Assembly (NCBI GenBank): GCA_036560705.1
Contig: DATBQR010000092.1
Coordinates: 1 to 64,000 of the forward strand
DNA length: 64,000 bases
Reading direction: 5' to 3'
Source: RBG-16-66-20 sp036560705
Lineage (GTDB): Bacteria > Pseudomonadota > Gammaproteobacteria > Burkholderiales > SG8-39
Positions 42,958 to 51,887 of the stretch are shown here, piece by piece; position 1 is the first letter of the stretch; every line of letters begins with the position of its first letter. A program made the position numbers and the translations under genes. The notes below the pieces were generated by a model. It was not told the origin of the DNA. It searched no databases and saw only the letters and a list, made by a program, of their open reading frames with translations.

Positions 42958-42979
42958 GCGCCGATGTTAACATCGGCGC
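42958..42979. promoter_or_regulatory. 22-bp perfect palindrome between divergent genes
   Basis: The core CCGATGTTAACATCGG (42961-42976) is extended by GCG/CGC to a perfect 22-bp palindrome. It occupies half of the space between the small hypothetical gene and the DUF1499 gene if the latter starts at GTG 42981. A dimeric regulator site is the likeliest reading. Confidence 0.5.
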
Positions 42980-42980
42980 C

Positions 42981-43376
42981 GTGTTTTCCTGGAAACGTCC
43001 CGGCAATCTCGGCGCAAAGGACGGCCGCCTCGCGCCGCCCAAGCGCACGCCGAACAGCGTCTCCAGCCAGGCCGATCCCGCCGACACCGGGCACTACGTT
43101 GCGCCGGTTATTTTCAAGGGCGACGTGCGCGCGGCGCTGGCGGCGGTGCGCAAGGCCGTCGAGCGCACGCAGGGCTCGACGATCATCCGGGAGGAGGGCA
43201 ATTACCTCTATGCCGAGTTCCGCACGCGGATCATGCGCTTCGTGGACGACGTCGAATTCGTCTTCGACGAGAAGGCGGGTTTGATCCACGTGCGTTCGGC
43301 CTCGCGCCTGGGCCGGAAGGACTTCGGCGTCAACCGGGCGCGCGTCGAGGCGCTGCGCCCGCTGATCGCCGGCTAG
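42981..43376 (+). CDS. DUF1499 family protein
   Basis: A 131-residue protein. FSWKRPGNLGAKDGRLAPPKRTPNSVSSQA is the family's N-terminal block, followed by STIIREEGNYLYAEFRTRIMRFVDDVEFVFDEKAGLIHVRSASRLGRKDFGVNRARVEALR. The fold is small alpha/beta and the function unknown. The normal family start corresponds to GTG 42981; an ATG at 42933 would add 16 residues and read through the palindrome. It ends on CTAG shared with the convergent gene. Confidence 0.78.
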   Translation: MFSWKRPGNLGAKDGRLAPPKRTPNSVSSQADPADTGHYVAPVIFKGDVRAALAAVRKAVERTQGSTIIREEGNYLYAEFRTRIMRFVDDVEFVFDEKAGLIHVRSASRLGRKDFGVNRARVEALRPLIAG

Positions 43377-44353
43377 CGGATCACCAGGCTCTTGGGGTAG
43401 GGCTCGACGCCTTTTTTCAGCGTCGACGGCGGCGTCCTGCGCAGCATGCCGGCGTTCGGCGCATCGCCGACCGCCTGGGCGTAGCGCACGTTTTTCTGCA
43501 TCTCCTCGAGGTACAGGTTCTGCCCCTTGAAGTGGCGCCCGGCGTATTCGTAGGCCCGCGCCAACTGCAGGTCGAGCCGCTTGGCCGCGTTCATGTAGAA
43601 GCCGGGCGTCTTGCGCACCAGGTCGTCGCCCGAAGTGAACAGGACCTGCGTACGGCCGCCCGGGAGCTTCTTTTGCGCGAGGCCGCCCAGCACGAATTCC
43701 GGGTAGAGCCGGTCGCGGCATTTCTCCAGGTAGCAGCGGTCGGCCATCTGCGCGATGATGTCCGCGGTGCCGAGCATGTGGCCGACGCGGCGCAGCAGCG
43801 TGTCGTTCAGCGCGATCGACTCCGCCGGGCGTTCGTAGCCGGTGTAGTGGACCAGGATCGAGCCGGCCTTCGCGTAGCGCTTGAGCCCGATCCGCGGCAG
43901 GTAGCCGTGCAGGTGCCTGGATCCGCGCGTCACATGAGTGAGCGTGTATTCGGCCCCGTAGCGGTGGCGCCGGTCGCTGCGTTTGCGCAGGTAGCCGAAA
44001 TCATGGAACAGCGCGATGATCACCCCGAGGGCGAAGCACTCGGCTGGCAGCGGCGGCGAGTCGCCGACGCGCGAGCGCGTCACCTCGCGGCTGCGCTCGT
44101 AGCCGTCCATCAGGCGCGCCATGGCCAGCGTCACGTCGAGAATGTGCTGCACGTCGTGGTACTCGGTGTCGCAGGGCTGGTATTCGGGATGCTCGCCGAC
44201 GTACAGGCGGCCGATGTCGGCGAAGGCGCGCTCGATCGATTCGGACGGGGTACCGTTATAGAGGCCGTGGTACAGGCGCGTCACTTCCGCCGACACCTGC
44301 TTCAGGTCGGTGGTGCGAATCCTGTTGGTGACGTCGTGATCGTTGCGACGCAT
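43373..44353 (-). CDS. HD-domain-like hydrolase, unknown substrate
   Basis: A 326-residue protein with an HD-superfamily pattern: YHDVQH (H66-H70 region), FHDFGYLRKRSD (H117, D118) and further histidines in HVTRGSRHLHGYL and ILVHYTGYE, which could complete a mono- or dinuclear metal site. HD proteins are usually phosphohydrolases acting on nucleotides or signalling molecules. The C-terminal third (YEYAGRHFKGQNLYLEEMQKNVRYAQ) is not familiar. I chose ATG 44353. A TATAAT lies 34 bases upstream on the same strand. Confidence 0.65.
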   Translation of the reverse strand: MRRNDHDVTNRIRTTDLKQVSAEVTRLYHGLYNGTPSESIERAFADIGRLYVGEHPEYQPCDTEYHDVQHILDVTLAMARLMDGYERSREVTRSRVGDSPPLPAECFALGVIIALFHDFGYLRKRSDRRHRYGAEYTLTHVTRGSRHLHGYLPRIGLKRYAKAGSILVHYTGYERPAESIALNDTLLRRVGHMLGTADIIAQMADRCYLEKCRDRLYPEFVLGGLAQKKLPGGRTQVLFTSGDDLVRKTPGFYMNAAKRLDLQLARAYEYAGRHFKGQNLYLEEMQKNVRYAQAVGDAPNAGMLRRTPPSTLKKGVEPYPKSLVIR

Positions 44354-44387
44354 CGCGCGTGACGCCGTTCCCTTCCCCTTGGCAAGT

Positions 44388-44393
44388 ATTATA
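44388..44393 (-). promoter_or_regulatory. -10 element upstream of the HD-domain gene (candidate)
   Basis: A perfect TATAAT on the minus strand, 34 bases before the ATG at 44353. No good -35 is seen at 16-18 bases. Confidence 0.35.
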
Positions 44394-44519
44394 GGATGCG
44401 CGAAGACCCTCCGGCGGGCGATGACGTATGTCACACCGGCGGGCGGCCGCCTGCGGCAAGAAGTTGTCAGGAAGCGGAAGTAGTTCCCGGAAGGAACGGC
44501 GCACCGAGGAGGGGAGGCG

Positions 44520-44741
44520 TTGGGAAACCAGTCGCTGACCGAAGAGGAGCGGACGCAGATCGAGGGGCGCATCGCGGCCCTGGAGATCGAGCACCAGGAC
44601 CTCGACGACGTGATCGCCCGCCTGTCCGCGCACCCCGACCAGGACCCGCTCCAGCTGCGGCGCTTCAAGAAGCGCAAGCTGATCCTCAAGGATTCGATTT
44701 CGCGGCTCAAGATCCTGCTGGTCCCCGACATCCCCGCTTGA
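44520..44741 (+). CDS. YdcH/DUF465 family small protein
   Basis: A 73-residue helical-hairpin protein (LTEEERTQIEGRIAALEIEHQDLDDVIARLS then LRRFKKRKLILKDSISRLKILL), matching the YdcH family of short coiled-coil proteins with no established role. The start is TTG 44520 behind a strong GAGGAGGGGAGG site. Its stop overlaps the start of dtd by three bases. Confidence 0.78.
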   Translation: MGNQSLTEEERTQIEGRIAALEIEHQDLDDVIARLSAHPDQDPLQLRRFKKRKLILKDSISRLKILLVPDIPA

Positions 44742-45184
44742 TTGTTTTAATTCAAAGAGTGACCGAGGCGCGTGTCGAAATCGACGGCCGGGTCATCGGC
44801 GCCATCGGGCGCGGCATCCTGGCGCTGGTGGGCGTGGAACGCGGCGACACCGAAGTGCAGGCCGACCGGCTGGTCGAGCGCGTGCTCGGCTACCGGATTT
44901 TTCCGGATGGCGAAGGCAAGATGAACCTGTCGTTGCTGGACATCGGGGGTGAACTGCTCGCCGTGCCGCAATTCACGCTCGCCGCGGATACGAAAAAAGG
45001 TACGCGGCCGGGATTTTCAACGGCCGCGCCGCCGGAGCTTGGAGAGCAGTTATTCAGTTATTTTTCCAAAATCGCGGGGGAAAGAATAACCCTTAAAACC
45101 GGCCGGTTCGGCGCCGACATGAAGATCGGCCTGGTGAACGACGGGCCGGTCACGTTCTGGCTGCAAACGTCGGCGCAGCCGTGA
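44738..45184 (+). CDS. dtd: D-aminoacyl-tRNA deacylase
   Basis: A 148-residue protein matching Dtd. The motif usually written SQFTLAADT is PQFTLAADTKKGTRPGF here, so the serine at about position 77 is proline. The Gly-Pro chiral-proofreading motif is intact in VNDGPVTFWLQ. Dtd removes D-amino acids mischarged on tRNA. The start is TTG 44738, overlapping the ydcH-like stop (TTGA). An AT-rich patch lies at about 45040-45100. Confidence 0.88.
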   Translation: MIVLIQRVTEARVEIDGRVIGAIGRGILALVGVERGDTEVQADRLVERVLGYRIFPDGEGKMNLSLLDIGGELLAVPQFTLAADTKKGTRPGFSTAAPPELGEQLFSYFSKIAGERITLKTGRFGADMKIGLVNDGPVTFWLQTSAQP

Positions 45185-45208
45185 AAATGAGCTAGCATTG
45201 CCGCCTCC

Positions 45209-46279
45209 ATGTCCGACCTTTTCATCGGCGTAAAGCCCGTCGAAGAACGCCATCGCATCGACGCGGCGCGCCTGGAAGATTTTCTCAAGGGCCGCATCGA
45301 CGGCTTGCGCGGCCCGCTGCAGGTCGAGCAGTTCAAGGGCGGCCAGTCGAACCCGACCTACCGCATCACCGCCGGCGGCAAGCGCTATGCCTTGCGCAAA
45401 AAACCCCCGGGCAAGCTGCTGCCTTCGGCGCACGCCGTGGACCGCGAGTACAAGGTGATCAAGGCGCTCCACTCGGTGGGCTTCCCGGTGGCGAAGCCCT
45501 ACGTGCTGTGCGAGGACGAATCGGTGATCGGCACGGCGTTCTACGTGATGGACTGCGTCGAGGGCCGCGTGCTGTGGGACCAGTCGCTGCCCGGCATGGC
45601 GAAGACCGAGCGCCGCGCGATCTGGGACGAGCTCAACCGCGTCATCGCGCTGCTGCACGGCGTCGACTACAAGGCGGTCGGGCTGGAGGATTTCGGCAAG
45701 GCCGGCAGTTACATCGAGCGCCAGGTCGGCCGCTGGAGCAAGCAGTACGTGGCGTCGGAAACGCAGAAGATCGAGGCGATGGACAATCTCATCGCCTGGC
45801 TGCCGAAGCACGTGCCGCCGACGGATGAAACCACCATCGTGCACGGCGATTTCCGGCTGGACAACACGGTGTTCCACGCGACCGAGCCGAAAATGCTGGC
45901 GGTGCTCGACTGGGAGTTGTCGACGCTGGGCGATCCGCTGGCGGATTTCTCCTACCACTGCATGAGCTGGCACATCCCGCCGGGCAAGTTCCGCGGCATC
46001 GAGGGCCTGCCGCTCGCCGAGCTCGGCATCCCGACCGAGCGCGAATACGTCGACATGTACTTCAAGCGCACCGGCCGCAAGGGCATCGAGCCGTCGGTGT
46101 GGGACTACTACATGGCCTACAACCTTTTCCGCATCGCCGCCATCTGCCAGGGCATCGCCAAGCGGGTGGTGGACGGCACCGCCGCGAGCGAGCACGCGCG
46201 CGACGCCGGTGCCCGCGCGCCGCTGCTCGCCGAGCTGGGCTGGTCGCAGGTCGAACGCATTCTGAAACGCGCTTCATAG
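45209..46279 (+). CDS. Phosphotransferase family protein (ACAD10/11 N-domain-like)
   Basis: A 356-residue kinase-fold protein of the aminoglycoside phosphotransferase family. Catalytic loop TIVHGDFRLDNTVFH and metal-binding VLDWELSTLGDPLADFSY are complete, and the nucleotide-binding KRYALRKKPPGKLLPSAH is present. This group lies next to, or is fused with, acyl-CoA dehydrogenases (as in ACAD10 and ACAD11), where the kinase acts on 4-hydroxyacyl-CoAs. An acyl-CoA dehydrogenase gene follows after ten bases. TAGCAT lies ten bases before the ATG. Confidence 0.83.
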   Translation: MSDLFIGVKPVEERHRIDAARLEDFLKGRIDGLRGPLQVEQFKGGQSNPTYRITAGGKRYALRKKPPGKLLPSAHAVDREYKVIKALHSVGFPVAKPYVLCEDESVIGTAFYVMDCVEGRVLWDQSLPGMAKTERRAIWDELNRVIALLHGVDYKAVGLEDFGKAGSYIERQVGRWSKQYVASETQKIEAMDNLIAWLPKHVPPTDETTIVHGDFRLDNTVFHATEPKMLAVLDWELSTLGDPLADFSYHCMSWHIPPGKFRGIEGLPLAELGIPTEREYVDMYFKRTGRKGIEPSVWDYYMAYNLFRIAAICQGIAKRVVDGTAASEHARDAGARAPLLAELGWSQVERILKRAS

Positions 46280-46289
46280 GAGCATCGCC

Positions 46290-47531
<1,242 letters not shown>

Positions 47532-47538
47532 GGCGGCC

Positions 47539-48207
47539 ATGCTCAAGGTCTGCGGCTTCCGCATCAGCAACTACCACAACAAGGTGCTCATCGCGCTCCG
47601 CGAGAAGGACATCGCCTTCGAAGAGGACTGCAACGTCCTGCCCTCGCAGAAACCGGAATACCTGGCCTTGAACCCGATGGGCAAGGTGCCCTTCATGGAA
47701 GTCGACGGCGCGGGCGGCACGCGGTTGATCGAATCGGAAGTGATCCTCGAATACCTGGAGGATGCCTATCCGCAGAAGCCGCTGCTGCCGAAGGAGCCGC
47801 TGGCGCGCGCCAAGGTGCGCGAGCTGGTGACGGTCATCGAGCTGCACATGGAGCTGGTGGTGCGGCGCCTTTACCCCAGCGTGTTTTTCGGCGCCGGGCC
47901 GGCGTCGGAAAGCACCAAGCAGTCGGTGGAGAAGGACCTGGCCAAGGGCATCCGCGCCCTCAAGGCGCTGGCGAAATTCGATCCGTTCATCGCGGGCAGG
48001 GAACTGACGCTCGCCGACTGCGCGGCGGCGGTGCACCTGCCGCTGGTCTCGCTCTCGACCAAGCTCGCCTACGGGCGCGATTTTCTCGAGGATATGCCTC
48101 CGCTGAAGCCCTACCTGAAGATGCTCGGCGAGCGGCCCGCGTTCGCCAGGGTGGCCGCCGACCGCAAGGCGGCGCAGGAAGCGAGGGCGGCAGCGGCGAA
48201 GAAGTAG
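47539..48207 (+). CDS. Glutathione S-transferase family protein
   Basis: A 222-residue GST. An N-terminal thioredoxin fold (LKVCGFRISNYHNKVLIALREKDIAFEED, with NPMGKVPFMEVD and the glutathione-binding ESEVILEYLED) is followed by a helical domain ending DCAAAVHLPLVSLS. It is seven bases behind the acyl-CoA dehydrogenase gene and ends at a GC hairpin. The conjugated substrate is unknown. Confidence 0.85.
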   Translation: MLKVCGFRISNYHNKVLIALREKDIAFEEDCNVLPSQKPEYLALNPMGKVPFMEVDGAGGTRLIESEVILEYLEDAYPQKPLLPKEPLARAKVRELVTVIELHMELVVRRLYPSVFFGAGPASESTKQSVEKDLAKGIRALKALAKFDPFIAGRELTLADCAAAVHLPLVSLSTKLAYGRDFLEDMPPLKPYLKMLGERPAFARVAADRKAAQEARAAAAKK

Positions 48208-48224
48208 CGCGCCGGAGGGCGCGC
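48207..48224. terminator. GC hairpin between convergent genes
   Basis: GCGCGCC-GGAG-GGCGCGC is a perfect 7-bp stem with 4-base loop, placed in the 27 bases between the GST and thioesterase stops. No T-run follows. Confidence 0.45.
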
Positions 48225-48234
48225 CCGGCCCCGG

Positions 48235-48645
48235 CTACTTCGGCACCGGGCGGGATTTGCCCTGCAGGTCGATGGCGACGTAGGTCAGCGCCGCCTCGGT
48301 CACCTTCACGATCTTCGCCTCGTCGCGTCCGCGTTCCGCGTAGACCTCGACGTTGACCGTGATCGAGGTGTTGCCGATGTGCACCACGTCGGCGTACAGC
48401 GAGAGCACGTCGCCGATCTGCACCGGCTGCTTGAAAACGAAGGAATTGACCGACACCGTGGCGACGCGCCCGCGCGCCACGCGCCCGGCGACGGTACCGC
48501 CGGCGACGTCGACCTGCGCCATGATCCAGCCGCCGAAGATGTCGCCGTTCTGGTTCGAATCGGCCGGCATCGGCACCACGCGCAAGGCGGGGATTTTGCC
48601 CTGGGGCAGAGTGAGGCCGGCCGGCTGGTCGGAGGCTTTGCCCAT
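48235..48645 (-). CDS. Acyl-CoA thioesterase, YciA-like
   Basis: A 136-residue hot-dog thioesterase: LRVVPMPADSNQNGDIFGGWIMAQVDVAGG with the catalytic aspartate region, then VSVNSFVFKQPVQIGDVLSLYADV. It hydrolyses acyl-CoAs in the cytoplasm. It lies five bases behind fadJ and is the last gene of the beta-oxidation operon, where it could release CoA from stalled intermediates. Confidence 0.86.
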   Translation of the reverse strand: MGKASDQPAGLTLPQGKIPALRVVPMPADSNQNGDIFGGWIMAQVDVAGGTVAGRVARGRVATVSVNSFVFKQPVQIGDVLSLYADVVHIGNTSITVNVEVYAERGRDEAKIVKVTEAALTYVAIDLQGKSRPVPK

Positions 48646-48650
48646 CGCGA

Positions 48651-50591
48651 CTACTTCTTCTTCTGTCCGGCGAGGTAGTTCAGCGGGCCGCCGCGGAACG
48701 GCGCGAAGCCGCTGCCGAAGATCAGGCCGGCGTCGATCAGCTCGGCGTCGTCCACGATGCCTTCGGCGAGGACCGCTTGCGCTTCCGTGAGGTAGGGCTC
48801 GATGAGCCCGTTCACCATGTCCGGCGCGTAGACGTCCGGCTGGCCCTTGACCGGCTTGTTGTTCTCCCAGCGGTAGATGCCCTGGCCGCTTTTGCGGCCG
48901 AGCTGCCCGAGCGCGACCTTGTTCAGCAGGATCTGCGGCGCTTCCGCCTCGTGGCCCTGCGCGTCTTTCTTCGCCAGCTGCTTGCCGGCGTGCAGGCAGA
49001 TGTCCAGGCCGACCGTGTCGGCGAGCTCGATCGGGCCCATCGGCATGCCGAATTCTTCCATCGCGGCATCCAGCGTTTCCGGCTTCGCGCCCTCATCCAG
49101 CATGCGGAAGGCGTTCTGCATGTAGGGCCCGAGCACGCGGTTGACGAGGAAGCCCGGCGAGTCCTTCACCGGCAGCGGCAGCTTGTCGATCTGGCGCACG
49201 AAGGCGAGCGCTTTTTTCAGCTGCTCCGGGTGCGTGGCGGGAGTATGGACGACTTCCACCAGCATCATCTGCGGCACCGGGTTGAAGAAGTGGATGCCGA
49301 CGAGGCGCGAGGGATCCCTGAAATTCGCCGCGATGTCCGCCAGCTTCAGGCTGGAGGTATTGCTCGCCAGCACCGCGCCCGGCTTGGCCGCCGCTTCCAG
49401 CTTGGCGAACAGTTCGCGCTTCGCCTTCAGGTCCTCGAAGATCGCCTCGATGATGACGTCGGCGCGCGCCGCGCCGGCGCCCGCGACGTCGGGAATCAGC
49501 CGGTCCATGGCGTCGCGCTCGCGCCGCTTGTCGCGCAGGCGCCGCGAAAACAGTTTCGCGGCGCGCTGCACCGCCGGCGCGATGCGCTCCGGCGCGGTGT
49601 CCTGCAGCGTCACCGTGATGCCGCGCATGGCGCAGATTGCCGCGATGTCGCCGCCCATCACGCCCGCGCCGACGATGTGCACGTGCGCCGCCTTGAAATC
49701 GACGCCTTTCGCCAGCCCCTTCATCTTCTCCTGCAGGAAGAAAATCCTGATGAGGTTCTTGGTGGTCGGGTGGTCGAACAGCATGTTGATCGAGCACGAC
49801 GGGTCGGACGGATTGATGAAGGGATCGCCGTCGTACTTCCGCCACAGGTCGAGGATCGCGTAAGGCGCCGGGTAATGTTCGCGCCGGGCGCGTTTGGCGA
49901 CTTGTTTTCCGGCCTGGCTTGCAACGATGAATTTGAAAGGTCCGTTCAAAAGTCCTTGAACGATCCCCAGCCCCTTGGGCGCCGGTGCCTCCAGCGTGAG
50001 CATGCGCGCGGTGTTCTCGAGGATGCGCAGCGGCACCGCCTGGTCGACGAGGCCCATGCGCTTCGCCCGCTTCGCGTCGACCGCCTTGCCGGTCAGCAGC
50101 AGGTCCATCGCCGCGACGGGCCCGACGAGCTTCGGCAGCCACTGCACGCCGTGCCAGGCGGGCATGATGCCGAGCATTACCTCCGGGAAGGCGAAGCGCG
50201 TCTTCGGATCGTCCAGCGCGACGCGGTAGCGGCAGGCGAGCGACAGCTCGAAGCCGCCGCCCATGCAGTAGCCGTTGACCATCGCGGTGGTGGGGAAGGA
50301 CAGGGCTTTCAGCTTGCCGAACACATCCCAGCCGAGGCGCACGAAGGAGAGCGCTTCCTCGGGCGACTTGAAGCGGGTGAATTCCTCGACGTCCGCGCCG
50401 GCGATGAAGCTGTCCTTGGCGGAACGGATGATCAGTCCTTTAGGCGCCGCCGAATTTATTTCCTCGAGCGCCTTCGAAAGCTCCTCCAGGGCCTCTCTCG
50501 AGAAGGTATTCGCCGATTCGCCCTGCTTGTCGAAGGTCAGCCAGGCGAGCCCCTGGGCGTCCTTTTCCCACCGCCAGTGCTTCATCGTCAT
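48651..50591 (-). CDS. fadJ: Multifunctional enoyl-CoA hydratase / 3-hydroxyacyl-CoA dehydrogenase (FadJ/FadB-like)
   Basis: A 646-residue alpha subunit of the fatty-acid oxidation complex. Residues about 1-190 are a crotonase domain (MVNGYCMGGGFELSLACRYRVA). From about 310 a hydroxyacyl-CoA dehydrogenase follows, with NAD motif VHIVGAGVMGGDIAAICAMRG, catalytic histidine segment LVGIHFFNPVPQMMLVEVV and SPGFLVNRVLGPYM. It hydrates enoyl-CoA and oxidises the product. It is slightly shorter than Escherichia coli FadB/FadJ. The ATG at 50591 overlaps the thiolase stop (ATGA). AT-rich codons occur at about 49910-49960. Confidence 0.88.
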   Translation of the reverse strand: MTMKHWRWEKDAQGLAWLTFDKQGESANTFSREALEELSKALEEINSAAPKGLIIRSAKDSFIAGADVEEFTRFKSPEEALSFVRLGWDVFGKLKALSFPTTAMVNGYCMGGGFELSLACRYRVALDDPKTRFAFPEVMLGIMPAWHGVQWLPKLVGPVAAMDLLLTGKAVDAKRAKRMGLVDQAVPLRILENTARMLTLEAPAPKGLGIVQGLLNGPFKFIVASQAGKQVAKRARREHYPAPYAILDLWRKYDGDPFINPSDPSCSINMLFDHPTTKNLIRIFFLQEKMKGLAKGVDFKAAHVHIVGAGVMGGDIAAICAMRGITVTLQDTAPERIAPAVQRAAKLFSRRLRDKRRERDAMDRLIPDVAGAGAARADVIIEAIFEDLKAKRELFAKLEAAAKPGAVLASNTSSLKLADIAANFRDPSRLVGIHFFNPVPQMMLVEVVHTPATHPEQLKKALAFVRQIDKLPLPVKDSPGFLVNRVLGPYMQNAFRMLDEGAKPETLDAAMEEFGMPMGPIELADTVGLDICLHAGKQLAKKDAQGHEAEAPQILLNKVALGQLGRKSGQGIYRWENNKPVKGQPDVYAPDMVNGLIEPYLTEAQAVLAEGIVDDAELIDAGLIFGSGFAPFRGGPLNYLAGQKKK

Positions 50592-51886
50592 GCCGCTTCC
50601 AGCAGCATGGCGCCGCCCAATCCGCCGCCTATGCAAATGGATGCCATCCCTCGTTTTGCATTTTTTCTCTTTAATTGGCGGATTAAATGCAGGACAATCC
50701 GCGCGCCCGAAGCGCCCACCGGATGTCCCAGGGCGACGGCGCCGCCGTCCACGTTCAGCTTTTCCTGGTCGAGTTCGCCCATCGCGCCGTCAAGGCCCAG
50801 CTGCTCCCTGCAGTACTTTTCATCCTTCCACGCGGCGAGGCAGCCGAGCACCTGCGCGGCGAAGGCTTCGTTGATTTCCCAGTAGTCGAGGCTGTCGAGC
50901 TTCAGCCCGTGGCGCTTGAGGATGGGCGTCGCCGCGTGCACCGGTCCGAGGCCCATCTGCGCCGGGTCCAGCCCTGCCCATTGAGAATCGAGGATGCGCC
51001 CGATGGGTTTCAGGTCGTGTTTCTTTACGGCATCTTCGGAGGCAAGGATCAGCCACGCGCCGCCGTCGGTGATCTGCGAGCTGTTGCCCGGCGTGACGTT
51101 GCCGTACTTGCGGTCGAAGAAGGGCTTGAGTTTGGCGAGGTTCTCCACCGACGAATCGCGCCGCACGCCGTCGTCCAGCGTGTAGGCGTTGCCCTTCGCG
51201 TCGTAGAGCGCCTCCACCTCGCCGCCGCCGGCCGCGAGATGACCGGCGTCCTGGGCAGCGCAGACTCTTTTATGGGATCTGACCGAAAAAGAATCCATTT
51301 CCGCGCGCGTAATGCCGAAGCGGTGTGCGAGGTTCTCGGCCGTCTGGCCCATCAGCAGGCCGACCATCGGGTCGGTGAGGCCCTTCATGATGCCGATGAC
51401 CGGATTGAGCAGGGCGCCGAAGGGAAGCTTTGCGAATTGGCTTGCCTTTTCTCCTAAAGACCTTTTTTGAGAAAAATCTGCAAACCAATTGACCATCCTG
51501 TCGTTGTAGAGCAGCGGCGCGCGCGATAGCGCGTCGACGCCGCCGGCGAGCACCAGGTGAGAGCGGCCCGCAAGGATGTTGTTGATGCCCGAATCGAGCG
51601 CCTGCATGCCGGAGGCGCAGTTGCGCATCACCGTCCAGCCCGGGACTTTCTCCCCGCAGCCCATGCGCAGCGCCGCCACGCGCCCGATGTTCACCTCGTC
51701 CACCGAGGGCGCGGCGCAGCCGAGGATCACTTCGTCGAGATCCTGCGGCGCGAATTTCTGACGCGCGAGCAGCGTCTTGCCGGCCTGCGTCGCCAGGTCG
51801 CCCGCCGAGAACACGCCCGGCCGGTTCTTCGCCTTGAGGAAGGGCGTGCGCGCGCCGTCGACCACGTAAATGGGTTTCGCGTACAT
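50588..51886 (-). CDS. fadI: Acetyl-CoA C-acyltransferase (FadI-like thiolase)
   Basis: A 432-residue thiolase of the FadI length class. The nucleophilic cysteine lies in MRNCASGMQALDSG, with the catalytic histidines in NEAFAAQVLGC and GGAVALGHPVGASGARI and the C-terminal CIGGGLGGAM. It performs the last, thiolytic step of beta-oxidation. The gene starts one base after the fadE stop. It carries two of the most AT-rich patches in the window (about 51425-51500 and 50640-50700). Confidence 0.9.
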   Translation of the reverse strand: MYAKPIYVVDGARTPFLKAKNRPGVFSAGDLATQAGKTLLARQKFAPQDLDEVILGCAAPSVDEVNIGRVAALRMGCGEKVPGWTVMRNCASGMQALDSGINNILAGRSHLVLAGGVDALSRAPLLYNDRMVNWFADFSQKRSLGEKASQFAKLPFGALLNPVIGIMKGLTDPMVGLLMGQTAENLAHRFGITRAEMDSFSVRSHKRVCAAQDAGHLAAGGGEVEALYDAKGNAYTLDDGVRRDSSVENLAKLKPFFDRKYGNVTPGNSSQITDGGAWLILASEDAVKKHDLKPIGRILDSQWAGLDPAQMGLGPVHAATPILKRHGLKLDSLDYWEINEAFAAQVLGCLAAWKDEKYCREQLGLDGAMGELDQEKLNVDGGAVALGHPVGASGARIVLHLIRQLKRKNAKRGMASICIGGGLGGAMLLEAA

Positions 51887-51887
51887 G

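Noticed and set aside
48777..50885. A 702-residue plus-strand open frame opposite fadJ
   Set aside because: Same reason: antisense shadow of a well-supported enzyme gene.
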